Shown: positions 44,604 to 54,055, counted from the first letter of the stretch. The stretch is 64,000 nt of DNA from Pseudomonas fildesensis (GCF_001050345.1 NZ_LFMW01000001.1:620001-684000); one strand, 5' to 3'. Made by a program: numbers and translations. Notes: a model not told the origin generated them from the letters alone.

Positions 44604-45788
44604 ATGAAAAATTCTTTTGGTTTCACCTGGTATCTGGCGGGGCTGAGCATGCTCGGTTACCTCGCCATGGACATGTACTTGCCCGCGTTCGGCGCGATGG
44701 GCGAGCAGTTGCACATTGGTGCCGGCGCGGTTGGCGCGAGCTTGAGTATTTTCCTCGCAGGTTTTGCGGTGGGGCAGTTGTTGTGGGGGCCGTTGTCCGA
44801 TCGCCTGGGGCGCAAGCCAATCCTGCTCGCGGGCTTGAGCCTGTTTGTACTGGGCTGCGTGGGCATGTTCTGGGTCGAGACTGCGCCGCAGTTACTGGCC
44901 TTGCGCTTTCTGCAGGCGATTGGCGTGTGTTCCGCCGCCGTGAGCTGGCAAGCGCTGGTGATCGACCGCTACCCGGCCGACAAGGCCCACCGTGTGTTCG
45001 CCAGCATCATGCCGCTGATGTCGCTATCACCCGCCCTGGCGCCGCTGTTGGGCGCCTTGGTATTGAATCACTTTGGCTGGCAGGCGATTTTCGGGGTGTT
45101 GCTGGGCGTGTCGCTGTTGTTGCTGCTGCCGACGTTATTCCTGCGCGCGGTGCCGAAGCGCCCTACGTCAGAAGGCGAACCGACGCGCCTCGGTTACGCA
45201 CAGTTGCTCGGCTCCCGCGTGTTCACCGGCAATGTGATGATCTTCGCCGCATGCTCCGCCAGTTTCTTCGCGTGGTTGACCGCTTCGCCGTTCATTCTTG
45301 GCGACATGGGCTACAGCCCGAATGACATCGGCCTGAGTTACGTGCTGCCGACCCTGGCCTTCTTGGTTGGTGGCTACAGTTGCCGCAGCGCGTTGCAGCG
45401 CTTTCAGGGCAAAACGCTGCTGCCCTGGTTGCTGGTGGCTTATTGCATCAGCATGGTGGCGTTGTACCTGGTTGCCACCCTGACCGTGCCGACGCTGACC
45501 ACCTTGCTGATTCCCTTCTGCCTGATGGCCTTGGTTAACGGCGCCAGCTACCCCATCGTAGTCGCGAATGCGCTGATGCCATTTGCGGAAAATTCCGGCA
45601 AGGCGGCTGCGCTGCAAAACACCCTGCAACTGGGCCTATGCTTTCTCAGCAGCCTGCTGGTGTCGTCGATGCTCGACCAACCGCTGCTGATCACCGTGAT
45701 CGTGATGCTGGCGACTGCGCCCTTGGCGGTGTTGGGTTACTGGCTGGCGCGGCCAAAGGCAGACAGCTCAGAACTGGCGCGAACCTGA
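44604..45788 (+). CDS. punC: Purine nucleoside transporter PunC
   Basis: MFS transporter of 394 aa with 12 predicted helices, orthologous to E. coli YdhC/Pun[40 protein letters not shown] (motif A), [20 protein letters not shown] and [15 protein letters not shown] all agree. PunC imports purine nucleosides such as adenosine and inosine. ATG at 44604 chosen, with AAGG upstream, because it gives the conserved N-terminus. Controlled by the divergent punR. Confidence 0.92.
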   Translation: MKNSFGFTWYLAGLSMLGYLAMDMYLPAFGAMGEQLHIGAGAVGASLSIFLAGFAVGQLLWGPLSDRLGRKPILLAGLSLFVLGCVGMFWVETAPQLLALRFLQAIGVCSAAVSWQALVIDRYPADKAHRVFASIMPLMSLSPALAPLLGALVLNHFGWQAIFGVLLGVSLLLLLPTLFLRAVPKRPTSEGEPTRLGYAQLLGSRVFTGNVMIFAACSASFFAWLTASPFILGDMGYSPNDIGLSYVLPTLAFLVGGYSCRSALQRFQGKTLLPWLLVAYCISMVALYLVATLTVPTLTTLLIPFCLMALVNGASYPIVVANALMPFAENSGKAAALQNTLQLGLCFLSSLLVSSMLDQPLLITVIVMLATAPLAVLGYWLARPKADSSELART

Positions 45789-45818
45789 ACTGTAGATGCC
45801 GGATTGGGGGCTCCAGTT

Positions 45819-46652
45819 CTAGAAGGTGATTTCCATGTTCACCGTCGGTGTCGACGTGCGGCTGCCTCGGCCGCCGTCTACACCGAACTTGTTATGCCAG
45901 TACTCGTAGCCGACGCCGAGATACAGGTTCGGTTTCACGCTTTTACCCGGTCGCACCGCCACCATCAGCGCGGTGCGCATCAGGGTTTCCGGCGCGGTGT
46001 CGCGGCCATGGAAATCCTCGCCCTTGTCGCCGACATGGTTGATAAACCCCTGAAACTTCGCCGCATGGTTACCGACCTCGAACGGGCGCATCCAGGCCAG
46101 GTTGAGCAGGTAGGTATCGTCGAACGTGTGGTGGGTCTCTTTCGCGCCGGGGATACCGGTGTGGTTCCTTTCCTTGTAGTACATCAGGCTCAGGTCCAGC
46201 ACGCCGACGGTGTTGAACTTCAAGGTCGGGCCAATCACCAGGGCGCGCTTTTTGGCCGAGGCAACGTTGTTGTTGCGGTTGGCATCGAAGCCCAGGGTCA
46301 GCGCGTAATCCTTGACCAGCCCGGTGCCCAGCGGCGTGTCGAACACCCGTGACGCGTACAGTTGATGCCGGTACACGGCGTACACCTCACTGCCACCGTT
46401 ATCGGTGCCTTTGCGCGGGTCGCGGCTGTCGGACAGGAACACATCCAGGTTCAGGAAGTTACTGCCGTACCGGTAGCCGCTGGCGTGGGTAAAGCTGTAG
46501 ATGCGTTTGCTGAATTCGTCGGGGTTATTCGGATTGGTGAACTGCTGGCCGTAGCGAAATCCTACGCTGTTGTTCATCCATTCCACCGCCACAGCCTCCC
46601 CGCCGCCGAGAAGGGTCAGTGCAACGGTTGCGCCCTGTAATGCCTTTTTCAT
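45819..46652 (-). CDS. Tsx-like outer-membrane channel protein
   Basis: 277-aa exported protein. Start MKKALQGATVALTLLGGG (46652) with AAGGAC upstream; signal peptide to about AVAVEW. The mature part is a beta-barrel pattern rich in alternating aromatic residues (SVGFRYGQQFTNPNNPDEF, FTHASGYRYGSNFLNLDVF, LYLGVGYEYWHNKFG) ending in the terminal phenylalanine NMEITF. It resembles the Tsx-like nucleoside-channel superfamily. Its position between PunC and an NCS2 purine permease makes a purine/nucleoside porin the best guess. The NCS2 gene is divergent. Confidence 0.82.
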   Translation of the reverse strand: MKKALQGATVALTLLGGGEAVAVEWMNNSVGFRYGQQFTNPNNPDEFSKRIYSFTHASGYRYGSNFLNLDVFLSDSRDPRKGTDNGGSEVYAVYRHQLYASRVFDTPLGTGLVKDYALTLGFDANRNNNVASAKKRALVIGPTLKFNTVGVLDLSLMYYKERNHTGIPGAKETHHTFDDTYLLNLAWMRPFEVGNHAAKFQGFINHVGDKGEDFHGRDTAPETLMRTALMVAVRPGKSVKPNLYLGVGYEYWHNKFGVDGGRGSRTSTPTVNMEITF

Positions 46653-46733
46653 TGTTCTAGGTCCTTTGGCGTTCTGGCTCATGACGGCCGGATTATTTTT
46701 GTAACGCCGATGGAGGGTATCTTGTTCGATTGA

Positions 46734-46777
46734 TTGTATACAACTCTATGGACATCCAGTCATAAGATTGCATACAG
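46734..46777. promoter_or_regulatory. Paired palindromic sites in the porin/NCS2 promoter
   Basis: TTGTATACAA (46734-46743, a perfect palindrome) and TTGCATACAG (46768-46777, a degenerate copy) lie 34 bp apart between divergent transport genes. They look like operators for a GntR- or similar-family repressor controlling both genes. Confidence 0.5.
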
Positions 46778-46810
46778 TGGCCGCACAACAAAAACAGAGA
46801 ACCCCTCACC

Positions 46811-48313
46811 ATGACTATCCCGAAGGCGTCACCGCAGCGGCCAGAAGATGAGAATCTCGGCGTCGCCGCCAACATGGCTTACGGCCTGCAGCATGTGCTC
46901 ACCATGTACGGCGGCATTGTTGCCGTACCGCTGATCGTCGGTCAGGCGGCCGGGTTGTCGCCGGCGGATATCGGGCTCTTGATCGCCGCGTCACTGTTTG
47001 CCGGCGGCCTGGCCACCCTGTTGCAAACCCTTGGTCTGCCGTTCTTCGGCTGCCAGTTGCCGCTGGTACAGGGTGTGTCGTTTGCCGGTGTGGCAACCAT
47101 GGTGGCGATTGTCGGCAGTGACGGCGCCGGCGGGGTGCCGGCGATTCTCGGGGCGGTAATGGCCGCGTCGTTTATCGGGCTATTGATCACGCCCATATTC
47201 TCGCGGATCACTAAGTTTTTCCCGCCACTGGTGACCGGTATCGTGATCACCACTATCGGCCTGACCCTGATGCCCGTCGCGGCGCGTTGGGCCATGGGTG
47301 GCAATAGCCGCGCGGCGGATTTCGGCAGCATGCCGAACATCGGCCTGGCGGCGCTGACCCTGATGCTGGTGTTGCTGCTGAGCAAAATCGGCAGTGCGAC
47401 GATCTCGCGCTTGTCGATCCTGCTGGCGATGGTGATCGGCACCGTGATCGCGGTGTTCCTCGGCATGGCCGATTTTTCCAGCGTCACCCAAGGCCCGATG
47501 TTCGGTTTTCCCACGCCTTTCCATTTCGGCATGCCGACCTTCCACGTGGCCGCGATTATTTCCATGTGCATCGTGGTGATGGTGACCCTGGTGGAAACCT
47601 CGGCGGACATCCTCGCGGTGGGCGAGATCATCGACACCAAGGTCGACTCCAAACGTCTCGGTAACGGCTTGCGGGCCGACATGCTGTCGAGCATGTTTGC
47701 GCCGATCTTCGGTTCGTTCACCCAGAGTGCGTTCGCCCAGAACGTCGGCCTGGTCGCGGTGACGGGCGTGAAAAGTCGTTTTGTGGTGGCGACGGGCGGG
47801 TTATTCCTGGTGATTCTCGGGCTGTTGCCGTTCATGGGGCGGGTGATCGCGGCGGTGCCGACCTCGGTGCTGGGCGGCGCAGGCATCGTGCTGTTCGGTA
47901 CGGTAGCGGCCAGTGGTATTCGCACGCTGTCCAAGGTGGATTACCGCAACAACATGAACTTGATCATCGTCGCCACGTCCATCGGCTTCGGCATGATCCC
48001 CATCGCCGCGCCGAGCTTCTACGATCATTTCCCCAGCTGGTTCGCGACCATATTCCACTCGGGCATCAGCTCGTCGGCGATCATGGCGATCCTGCTGAAC
48101 CTGGCGTTCAACCATTTCACCGCCGGCAACTCGGACCAGCAGTCAGTGTTTGTGGCGGGGACTGAGCGCAGCTTGTGCTTCCACGATGTGGCGGTATTGC
48201 GTGAGGGTGATTACTTCCGCGGGGGCAAGCTGTTTGATGCCGAGGGCAAGGAGATTCCGTTGGTGGCGGAGGTGCCAAGGAAGAGCGCCAAGCCTGAAAC
48301 CACCGCGGTCTAA
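46811..48313 (+). CDS. NCS2 xanthine/urate permease
   Basis: Nucleobase:cation symporter-2 protein, 500 aa, about 12-14 transmembrane segments. Seen: [20 protein letters not shown] (TM1), [19 protein letters not shown] (TM3), the TM8 glutamate in [13 protein letters not shown], and the NCS2 signature [14 protein letters not shown]. That signature with Q-N fits the xanthine/uric acid (COG2233) subgroup. A hydrophilic C-terminal tail of 50 residues is unusual. Imports purine bases; with punC and the outer-membrane channel it forms a full purine uptake route. Confidence 0.92.
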   Translation: MTIPKASPQRPEDENLGVAANMAYGLQHVLTMYGGIVAVPLIVGQAAGLSPADIGLLIAASLFAGGLATLLQTLGLPFFGCQLPLVQGVSFAGVATMVAIVGSDGAGGVPAILGAVMAASFIGLLITPIFSRITKFFPPLVTGIVITTIGLTLMPVAARWAMGGNSRAADFGSMPNIGLAALTLMLVLLLSKIGSATISRLSILLAMVIGTVIAVFLGMADFSSVTQGPMFGFPTPFHFGMPTFHVAAIISMCIVVMVTLVETSADILAVGEIIDTKVDSKRLGNGLRADMLSSMFAPIFGSFTQSAFAQNVGLVAVTGVKSRFVVATGGLFLVILGLLPFMGRVIAAVPTSVLGGAGIVLFGTVAASGIRTLSKVDYRNNMNLIIVATSIGFGMIPIAAPSFYDHFPSWFATIFHSGISSSAIMAILLNLAFNHFTAGNSDQQSVFVAGTERSLCFHDVAVLREGDYFRGGKLFDAEGKEIPLVAEVPRKSAKPETTAV

Positions 48314-48317
48314 GGAT

Positions 48318-48424
48318 CGTTCCCACGCTCCGCGTGGGAATGCCGCCATGGACGCTCTGCGTCTGCTCCTAAGGTCGTGACGCGGAGCGTCACAGGATGC
48401 ATTCCCACGCGGAGCGTGGGAACG
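48318..48424 (+). repeat. 107-bp palindromic element, copy 2
   Basis: CGTTCCCACGCTCCGCGTGG at one end and its complement at the other, with internal GACGC/GCGTC hairpins. It starts 5 bases after the NCS2 stop and is the inverted partner of the element at 43446-43552. Confidence 0.88.
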
Positions 48425-48434
48425 ATCATTGAAT

Positions 48435-49367
48435 TCAGCCAGCCTTGAGGGCTTTGTGCGGTAGAGAGCACGCCTCATCCAGAAACTTCACCACCGTCCC
48501 CATGCACGCCTGGCGCTCTTCCACATGGGGCATGTGGCTGGAGTCTTCAAACAGCGCCCAGCGCACATCCGCGATCTCATCCAGGAACGGCTTGACCACC
48601 AGCGGCGTGGCCTCGTCATGCCGGCCGGATATCACCAGGGTCGGCACCTTGATCGCCGACAGGCGGCCGATCACGTTCCAGTCCTTCAAACTGCCAATGA
48701 CATGAAACTCGGTCGGGCCGCTCATGGCGTGGTACACCGTCGGGTCTGCATCGACCTGGGCGAAAGTACGCGCCACCTCTTCCGGCCACGGATTGACCCG
48801 GCACACGTGCTGGTCATAGAAAATCCGTGAGGCGGCGAGGTATTCCGGGTCCTGGTAGGTGCCGGCGGCTTCATGCTTGAGCAGGGTTTCATGCACACCT
48901 TCGGGCAACAATTTGCGCAGGCGGTTGGCTTCGCTGACCCAGGTGCGCATGCATGTTGGCGAGTTGGCCGGGATAAACGCGCGCAGGCCCTCGGGTTGCA
49001 GGATCGCGTGTTCGCTGCCGAGCATGCCGCCCCAGGACTGCCCGAGAATCGCGTAGTTATCGGCGATCTGCAGGTGGTCCAGCAGGTTGTCCAGCTCTGC
49101 GAGGAACAGGCTGATGGTCCAGAAGGACGGGTCTTTATCGGGCAGGTGCGTGGAGCGGCCGTTGCCCAATTGATCGTAGTGGATCACGGCGTGACCGCTG
49201 GCGGCGACGTCCTTGAAGGCGTCGACATAGTCATGGGTGCAGCCGGGGCCGCCGTGGATGATGACCAATGGCGTGCGGCCGGTGGTCAGGTCGCCGGTAA
49301 CGCGGTACCAGGTCTGGTAGGCGCCAAAGGCCGCATACCCTTCGCGGATTTTCTCGATGAATTCCAT
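48435..49367 (-). CDS. pip: Proline iminopeptidase-family alpha/beta hydrolase
   Basis: S33-family peptidase that releases N-terminal proline (or similar residues) from peptides. 310 aa. Oxyanion motif [10 protein letters not shown], nucleophile in [10 protein letters not shown], acid D in SGRHDEATP and base H in SSHMPHVEE complete the triad. Lies just downstream of the luxR-solo gene on the same strand with a lux-box-like site between, so it is the likely direct target (pipA position) of that regulator. Ends next to the 107-bp repeat. Confidence 0.93.
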   Translation of the reverse strand: MEFIEKIREGYAAFGAYQTWYRVTGDLTTGRTPLVIIHGGPGCTHDYVDAFKDVAASGHAVIHYDQLGNGRSTHLPDKDPSFWTISLFLAELDNLLDHLQIADNYAILGQSWGGMLGSEHAILQPEGLRAFIPANSPTCMRTWVSEANRLRKLLPEGVHETLLKHEAAGTYQDPEYLAASRIFYDQHVCRVNPWPEEVARTFAQVDADPTVYHAMSGPTEFHVIGSLKDWNVIGRLSAIKVPTLVISGRHDEATPLVVKPFLDEIADVRWALFEDSSHMPHVEERQACMGTVVKFLDEACSLPHKALKAG

Positions 49368-49429
49368 TTCGTACCCTGCTCTGAAAAAAAATGATCAGGG
49401 ACACGATAATCGGCACGCAATGTTTAAGT

Positions 49430-49449
49430 AACTAGCAAAACAGCTAGGT
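49430..49449 (-). promoter_or_regulatory. lux-box-like site of the pip promoter
   Basis: Read on the minus strand: ACCTAGCTGTTTTGCTAGTT, an ACCT-N12-AGTT element one base from the lux-box ideal ACCT-N12-AGGT. It lies about 63 bases upstream of the pip start codon and resembles the other site at 50307. Confidence 0.72.
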
Positions 49450-49461
49450 TTTGCCCAAAGG

Positions 49462-50247
49462 TCAATCTTCGAGCAAGCGGTAATGGGTAGCGCGGACCAC
49501 CGCTTGTACGCGGTTCTTGGCGCCGAGTTTATGCATCGCCGAGGCTAGGTGCAGGGTGACCACCGCCAGGGATCGGCTCAGTTGCGTGGCGATTTCGGCG
49601 GCGGTCAGGCCGTCGGCGGCCCATTTCAGGCACTCGCGCTCGCGTTTGGTCAGATGAATATGCGGGTAGGTGCGTAGCTCTTTGCTGAATAGCGGGTAGA
49701 CCGCTTCCTGCAGGGCATGGGTAATCAGGCTGAAATCCGACAACGTCTGCTGCGCATCCCGCAGTACCGTGTGGGCTTTGCCGGTGCGCAGGCCGGTCAG
49801 CGAGGCAAAGCCGCCACGGGGCAGGTGGATCGGCACGCTGACGCCGCAGGTCAGTTGCCGTTCATGCAGGTAAGAGGACACGGGGGCGTGGCAAGGGTCG
49901 ATGATCTGTTGCAGCGCCGTCTCGGCTTTGGCCTCATACGACCAGACAAATGGCGATACCGTGCTCAGCGCCAGATGCTGCACCGGGTCTATCTGGTAGA
50001 ACCCTTCGCTGCACCACAGTGCGTGCCAGTCGGGCGGGGTGTTGCGCAGCTCCAGCACCGAGGGGGTGATAAGGGCGCCGTCGTGATCGATAGGCACCGG
50101 GGTGTAGTCGTACACCAACGCATCGAAGCCCAACTGCTGGGCGAGAATAAACGTATTGTCCATCTGCTCGTCCAGGCTCCTGCCCGGCATCAGACGGTTG
50201 TTGAAGGCAGTTAGCTTGGCCAGCATCCGTTCTGCTCCCGAATTCAT
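49462..50247 (-). CDS. pipR: LuxR-solo regulator of the PipR/OryR plant-responsive type
   Basis: Transcription factor of 261 aa: autoinducer-binding-like domain (about residues 25-170) and a LuxR HTH (LTKRERECLKWAADGLTAAE, then SLAVVTLHLASAMHKLGAKN). By spacing to TraR, W74, W78, D87 and W102 equal W57, Y61, D70 and W85. The Y61-to-W change is typical of plant-responsive solos; those usually also have methionine at 57, whereas this one keeps W. No luxI is nearby. Flanked by two peptidase genes and a peptide ABC importer, the PipR arrangement. A start at 50226 (GGGAG 8 bases upstream) is an alternative. Confidence 0.9.
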   Translation of the reverse strand: MNSGAERMLAKLTAFNNRLMPGRSLDEQMDNTFILAQQLGFDALVYDYTPVPIDHDGALITPSVLELRNTPPDWHALWCSEGFYQIDPVQHLALSTVSPFVWSYEAKAETALQQIIDPCHAPVSSYLHERQLTCGVSVPIHLPRGGFASLTGLRTGKAHTVLRDAQQTLSDFSLITHALQEAVYPLFSKELRTYPHIHLTKRERECLKWAADGLTAAEIATQLSRSLAVVTLHLASAMHKLGAKNRVQAVVRATHYRLLED

Positions 50248-50306
50248 TTGAATCTCGACATGCGGCAAGTAGAATGCCACGCCCCGGCGAAGGACTGCCA
50301 GGCCAA

Positions 50307-50326
50307 ACCTATAAGAAATGCTAGGT
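50307..50326 (+). promoter_or_regulatory. lux-box-like site of the peptidase-transporter operon
   Basis: ACCTATAAGAAATGCTAGGT is a symmetric ACCT-N12-AGGT element, 20 bp like the lux box, extended by one matching base on each side (AACCT/AGGTT). It lies 84 bases upstream of the second peptidase start and 60 bases upstream of luxR, so it could also autoregulate pipR. Confidence 0.78.
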
Positions 50327-50409
50327 TATGGACGCACGGCATCCTCGGTAGTGTTGGCCTGATAAACGGCCGCTACCTGCCAGGCCAAAACACGACAAGG
50401 AATGTAGGC

Positions 50410-51297
50410 ATGTGGCGTGAAATTGCACCCGACCAGCAGTACACCGTGCAAGTCGACGGCCACAACCTCGTGGCCTACAGCTTTGGCGAAGGCGATGAGG
50501 TGCTGTTGTGCCTCAACGGCGGCCCGGGCCTGCCGTGTGACTACTTGCGCGACGTCCATGGCTGGCTCAAGGAGCACAATCTACGAGTGGTTGCATTCGA
50601 CCAGCTTGGCACCGGCGCATCAGCCAGACCGACCGATGTTTCGTTGTGGGAAATCCGCCGTTATGTCGAAGAAGTCGAGACCGTACGCCAAACCTTGGGC
50701 CTGGGCCGTGTGCATTTGCTGGGGCATTCCTGGGGCGGCTGGCTGGGTATCGAATACGCCATTCATTACCCCGATGCGCTGAAAAGCCTGATCCTCGAAA
50801 ACACCGTCGGCGACATTCCGCACCTGTCTCAAGAGCTGGGACGCCTGCGCGGCGCCCTCGGCAGCGAAACCGTGGCCATGATGCAGCGCCATGAAGCCAT
50901 GGGCACCCTCGACCACCCGCAGTACCAGGCCGCAATCACCCTGCTCAATTACCGCCACGTGTGCCGCCTGGACGAATGGCCGGCGCCGGTCAAACGTTCC
51001 CTGGATGACTGGAACATGGGCCCCTACGAAACCATGCAGGGCCCCAACGAATTCCTCTACATCGGCAACCTCAAGGACTGGAATCGCCTGCCCGAGATGG
51101 CCGATTTCAAGATGCCGATCCTGATCACCACTGGCCAGCACGACGAACTCACCCCGGCCTGCGCCCTGCGTATGAAGCTGGCCGCCAGACACGCTGAATT
51201 GCACGTGTTCCCCAACAGCAGCCATATGCCATTTTATGAAGAGCCCCAAGCGTATTTCCCGGTGCTGCTGGACTTCCTCGCTCGCCATCGAGGCTGA
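50410..51297 (+). CDS. Second proline iminopeptidase-like hydrolase, operon leader
   Basis: 295-aa S33-type hydrolase from ATG 50410 (MWREIAPDQQYTVQVDG) with AAGGA upstream; a longer frame would read back through the lux box. Nucleophile in LLGHSWGGWLG, D in TGQHDELTP, H in NSSHMPFYEE. The oxyanion motif is NGGPGLPCDY, with asparagine in place of the first histidine of HGGPG. It leads a six-gene unit whose other five genes encode an ABC importer; gap to the next gene is 3 bases. May process imported peptides or an amide signal. Confidence 0.9.
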   Translation: MWREIAPDQQYTVQVDGHNLVAYSFGEGDEVLLCLNGGPGLPCDYLRDVHGWLKEHNLRVVAFDQLGTGASARPTDVSLWEIRRYVEEVETVRQTLGLGRVHLLGHSWGGWLGIEYAIHYPDALKSLILENTVGDIPHLSQELGRLRGALGSETVAMMQRHEAMGTLDHPQYQAAITLLNYRHVCRLDEWPAPVKRSLDDWNMGPYETMQGPNEFLYIGNLKDWNRLPEMADFKMPILITTGQHDELTPACALRMKLAARHAELHVFPNSSHMPFYEEPQAYFPVLLDFLARHRG

Positions 51298-51300
51298 CGG

Positions 51301-52248
51301 ATGAACCTGGCGCGCTACCGCTTTGTACTGTCCCGGCCGCTGCAATTGCTGCCGGTGCTGTTTGGCATCAGCCTGATCACCTTTGTGCTGGTGCGCTCGA
51401 TTCCCGGCGACCCCGCGCGGGCGCTGCTGGGCTCGCGCAGTACGCCGGACGCCTTGCTGAAAATTCGCGCCCAGTTCGGCCTCGACCAGCCCTTGTGGCT
51501 GCAATACTTCTACTTCCTGAAAAACCTGCTCAAGGGCGACCTCGGCCAATCGCTGCTGTACAAGGTCGACGCCTTGAAGCTGATCGTGACCCGTATCGAA
51601 CCGACCCTGGTGCTGGTGCTCGGCAGCGTGGTGCTGGCGCTGCTGATCGCGGTGCCGCTGGCGACGTTGGCGGCGCGCAATAAAGGCGGCTGGGTGGACA
51701 ACCTGATCCGCGTGTTCACTACGGTCGGCCTGGGCATGCCGGCGTTCTGGCTGGGCTTGATGCTGATCCTGCTGCTCAGTGTGCAGTGGGGGTTGTTTCC
51801 GGTGTCGGGCTACGGCCGTACCTGGCTGGACAAGGCGCACCACATGGTCCTGCCGTGCCTGACCATCGCCCTGGCGCTGTCGGCGGTGCTGGTGCGCAAC
51901 CTGCGGGCGAGCATGTTGATGGAGCTACAGGCGGACCATGTCACCGCTGCCCGCGCGCGCGGCTTGTCGGAAGCGGCGGTGTTTCGCCGGCATGTGTTGC
52001 CCAACTCGCTGGTGCCGGCGGTCAACCTGCTGGCGGTGAACATTGGCTGGCTGATCAGCGGCACAGTGGTGATCGAAAGCCTGTTCGCCATTCCCGGCAT
52101 CGGCCAACTGCTGGTACGCGGCATCTTTACCCGCGACTACATGGTGGTGCAGGGCGTGGCGATGGTGCTGGCGTGCGCGACGGTAGTGGTCAACTTTGTG
52201 GCGGATGTGGCGACTGTCGCCCTCGACCCACGGGTGAAGATGCAATGA
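51301..52248 (+). CDS. Dpp/Opp-type ABC permease, DppB position
   Basis: Inner-membrane subunit of a peptide/opine/nickel-type importer; 315 aa, six predicted helices. The N-terminal LPVLFGISLITFVLVRSIPGDP and the coupling EAA loop AARARGLSEAAVFRRHVLPNSL near residue 220 are characteristic. Starts 3 bases after the peptidase gene and overlaps the next by ATGA. Confidence 0.93.
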   Translation: MNLARYRFVLSRPLQLLPVLFGISLITFVLVRSIPGDPARALLGSRSTPDALLKIRAQFGLDQPLWLQYFYFLKNLLKGDLGQSLLYKVDALKLIVTRIEPTLVLVLGSVVLALLIAVPLATLAARNKGGWVDNLIRVFTTVGLGMPAFWLGLMLILLLSVQWGLFPVSGYGRTWLDKAHHMVLPCLTIALALSAVLVRNLRASMLMELQADHVTAARARGLSEAAVFRRHVLPNSLVPAVNLLAVNIGWLISGTVVIESLFAIPGIGQLLVRGIFTRDYMVVQGVAMVLACATVVVNFVADVATVALDPRVKMQ

Positions 52249-53102
52249 GCTGCCGCCCGTTGATTGCCCCATGGCGCTTGCGGCTGCGGTTTGGTTTTCG
52301 CAATGGCCGGCTGACCGCCGCGTGGGGGCTGGCGATTCTGCTGGTGTGGTTCGCCCTTGCGCTGTTTGCGCCGTGGGTCGCACCGTTTGACCCGATCGCG
52401 CAAAACACCGATATCAGTTTGCTGGGACCGAGCCTTGCCCATCCATTCGGCACGGATAACTACGGTCGCGACATCCTTTCCCGGGTGATCTGGGGAGCGC
52501 GTATCGACCTGCAACTGGCGATTGTCGGGGTGATCTTCCCGTTCATGATCGGCACCTTTGTCGGCGCGATTTCCGGGTATATCGGCGGGCGTTTCGACAG
52601 TTTCTGCATGCGCGTGATCGATGTGATCCTGGCGTTCCCGTTCCTGGTGTTGATGCTGGCGATCATGGCCATCCTCGGCCCAGGCTTGAAGAGTTTCTAT
52701 ATCGCCATGGCACTGGTGGGCTGGGTGTCGTATGCGCGGCTGATCCGCTCGCAGATCCTGGTGCTCAAGGAAAGCGAGTTTGCCCTGGCCGCCAAGAGCC
52801 TGGGCTTTGGGCATGGGCGCATTCTGTTCCGGCATTTGCTGCCCAATGCGATGTTTGGCTCGATCGTGTTTTCGATGTCTGACGCGGTGCTCGTGCTGCT
52901 CAACGGTGCGGCCGTGAGCTACCTGGGCCTGGGCGTGCAACCGCCGACCGCCGAGTGGGGCACCATGGTGGCCGAAGGGCAGGCCTTTATCACTACCGCG
53001 TGGTGGATCTGCACCTTTCCGGGCCTGGCCATCGTGACCTTGGCGATGGGCTTCAGCCTGCTGGCCGATGGCGTGGCGCAAGTGCTGGGGGATCGCTCAT
53101 GA
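52245..53102 (+). CDS. Dpp/Opp-type ABC permease, DppC position
   Basis: Second permease, 285 aa. Starts MSCRPLIAPWRLRL at 52245; earlier in-frame starts lie inside the previous gene. The FALALFAPWVAPFDP helix, then HPFGTDNYGRDILSRVIWGAR, are DppC-family hallmarks, with an EAA loop at AAKSLGFGHGRILFRHLLPN. Overlaps both neighbours by 4 bases. Confidence 0.93.
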   Translation: MSCRPLIAPWRLRLRFGFRNGRLTAAWGLAILLVWFALALFAPWVAPFDPIAQNTDISLLGPSLAHPFGTDNYGRDILSRVIWGARIDLQLAIVGVIFPFMIGTFVGAISGYIGGRFDSFCMRVIDVILAFPFLVLMLAIMAILGPGLKSFYIAMALVGWVSYARLIRSQILVLKESEFALAAKSLGFGHGRILFRHLLPNAMFGSIVFSMSDAVLVLLNGAAVSYLGLGVQPPTAEWGTMVAEGQAFITTAWWICTFPGLAIVTLAMGFSLLADGVAQVLGDRS

Positions 53103-54055
53103 GCCTGTTGCAGGTGCAGGACCTCAGCGTGATCGCCAACAACGCCGGGCGTGATGTGACCCTGGTCGACCGCGTGTCCTTCGACTTGGCCGAAGGTGAA
53201 ATCCTCGGTCTGGTCGGCGAAAGCGGCTCGGGCAAGACCATGGCCTGCCGCGGGCTGATGCGCCTGTTGCCGTCGCCCAACCTGCGGGTGCAGGGCGGTG
53301 CCGTGCGCTTGGCCGGTCGCGACCTGTTGTCATTGGATGACGCCGGCATGCGCGCGGTGCGTGGCGGGCAACTGGGCATGATTTTCCAGAACCCCAGCAG
53401 CCACCTCGACCCGTTGATGCGCATCGGCGAGCAGATCGCCGAGGGCATCCGCCTGCATCAAGGCGCGTCGAAAAAAGACGCACGCTGGCAAGCCATCGAC
53501 GTGCTGCGCCAGGTGGGTATCCCTGATCCGCAGGCGCGGGTCGACAACTACCCCCACGAATTTTCCGGCGGCATGCGCCAGCGCGCGATGATCGCCGTGG
53601 CCCTCGGCTGCAACCCGAAAGTGTTGATCGCCGACGAGCCCACCACCGCCCTCGATGTGACCGTGCAGGCGCAAATCCTGCGGTTGCTGCTGGACCTGCG
53701 TGACCAGCGGGGCCTGTCGATCATCATGATCACCCACGACCTCGGCGTGGTCGCGCAGACCTGCGATTCGATTGCGGTGATGTACGCCGGGCGCCTGTGC
53801 GAGCACGGCAGCAAGTACGACTTGCTGGCTCACCCGCAGCATCCGTACACGGCTGGCCTGATTGATTGCCAGCCTGCCCACAGCAGCGGGCATGCCCTGC
53901 TGCGCACCATTCCCGGCCAGCCGCCGTTGCTGGATGCATTGCCCGCCGGTTGCCGCTTCAACCCGCGTTGCCCGCAGGTCGGCACGTTGTGCACCGAGTT
54001 GCTGCCGGAAGGCGCGCGGGTGGCGTGTCACTATCCTTTGGAGGCACGCCCATGA
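53099..54055 (+). CDS. Dpp/Opp-type ABC ATPase, DppD position
   Basis: ATPase of 318 aa starting [13 protein letters not shown] (53099). Walker [13 protein letters not shown]-loop [12 protein letters not shown], signature FSGGMRQRA, Walker [13 protein letters not shown] and switch ITHD are intact. The C-terminal oligopeptide extension has the cysteine pattern [14 protein letters not shown], which in some relatives binds a 4Fe-4S cluster. Confidence 0.94.
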   Translation: MSLLQVQDLSVIANNAGRDVTLVDRVSFDLAEGEILGLVGESGSGKTMACRGLMRLLPSPNLRVQGGAVRLAGRDLLSLDDAGMRAVRGGQLGMIFQNPSSHLDPLMRIGEQIAEGIRLHQGASKKDARWQAIDVLRQVGIPDPQARVDNYPHEFSGGMRQRAMIAVALGCNPKVLIADEPTTALDVTVQAQILRLLLDLRDQRGLSIIMITHDLGVVAQTCDSIAVMYAGRLCEHGSKYDLLAHPQHPYTAGLIDCQPAHSSGHALLRTIPGQPPLLDALPAGCRFNPRCPQVGTLCTELLPEGARVACHYPLEARP

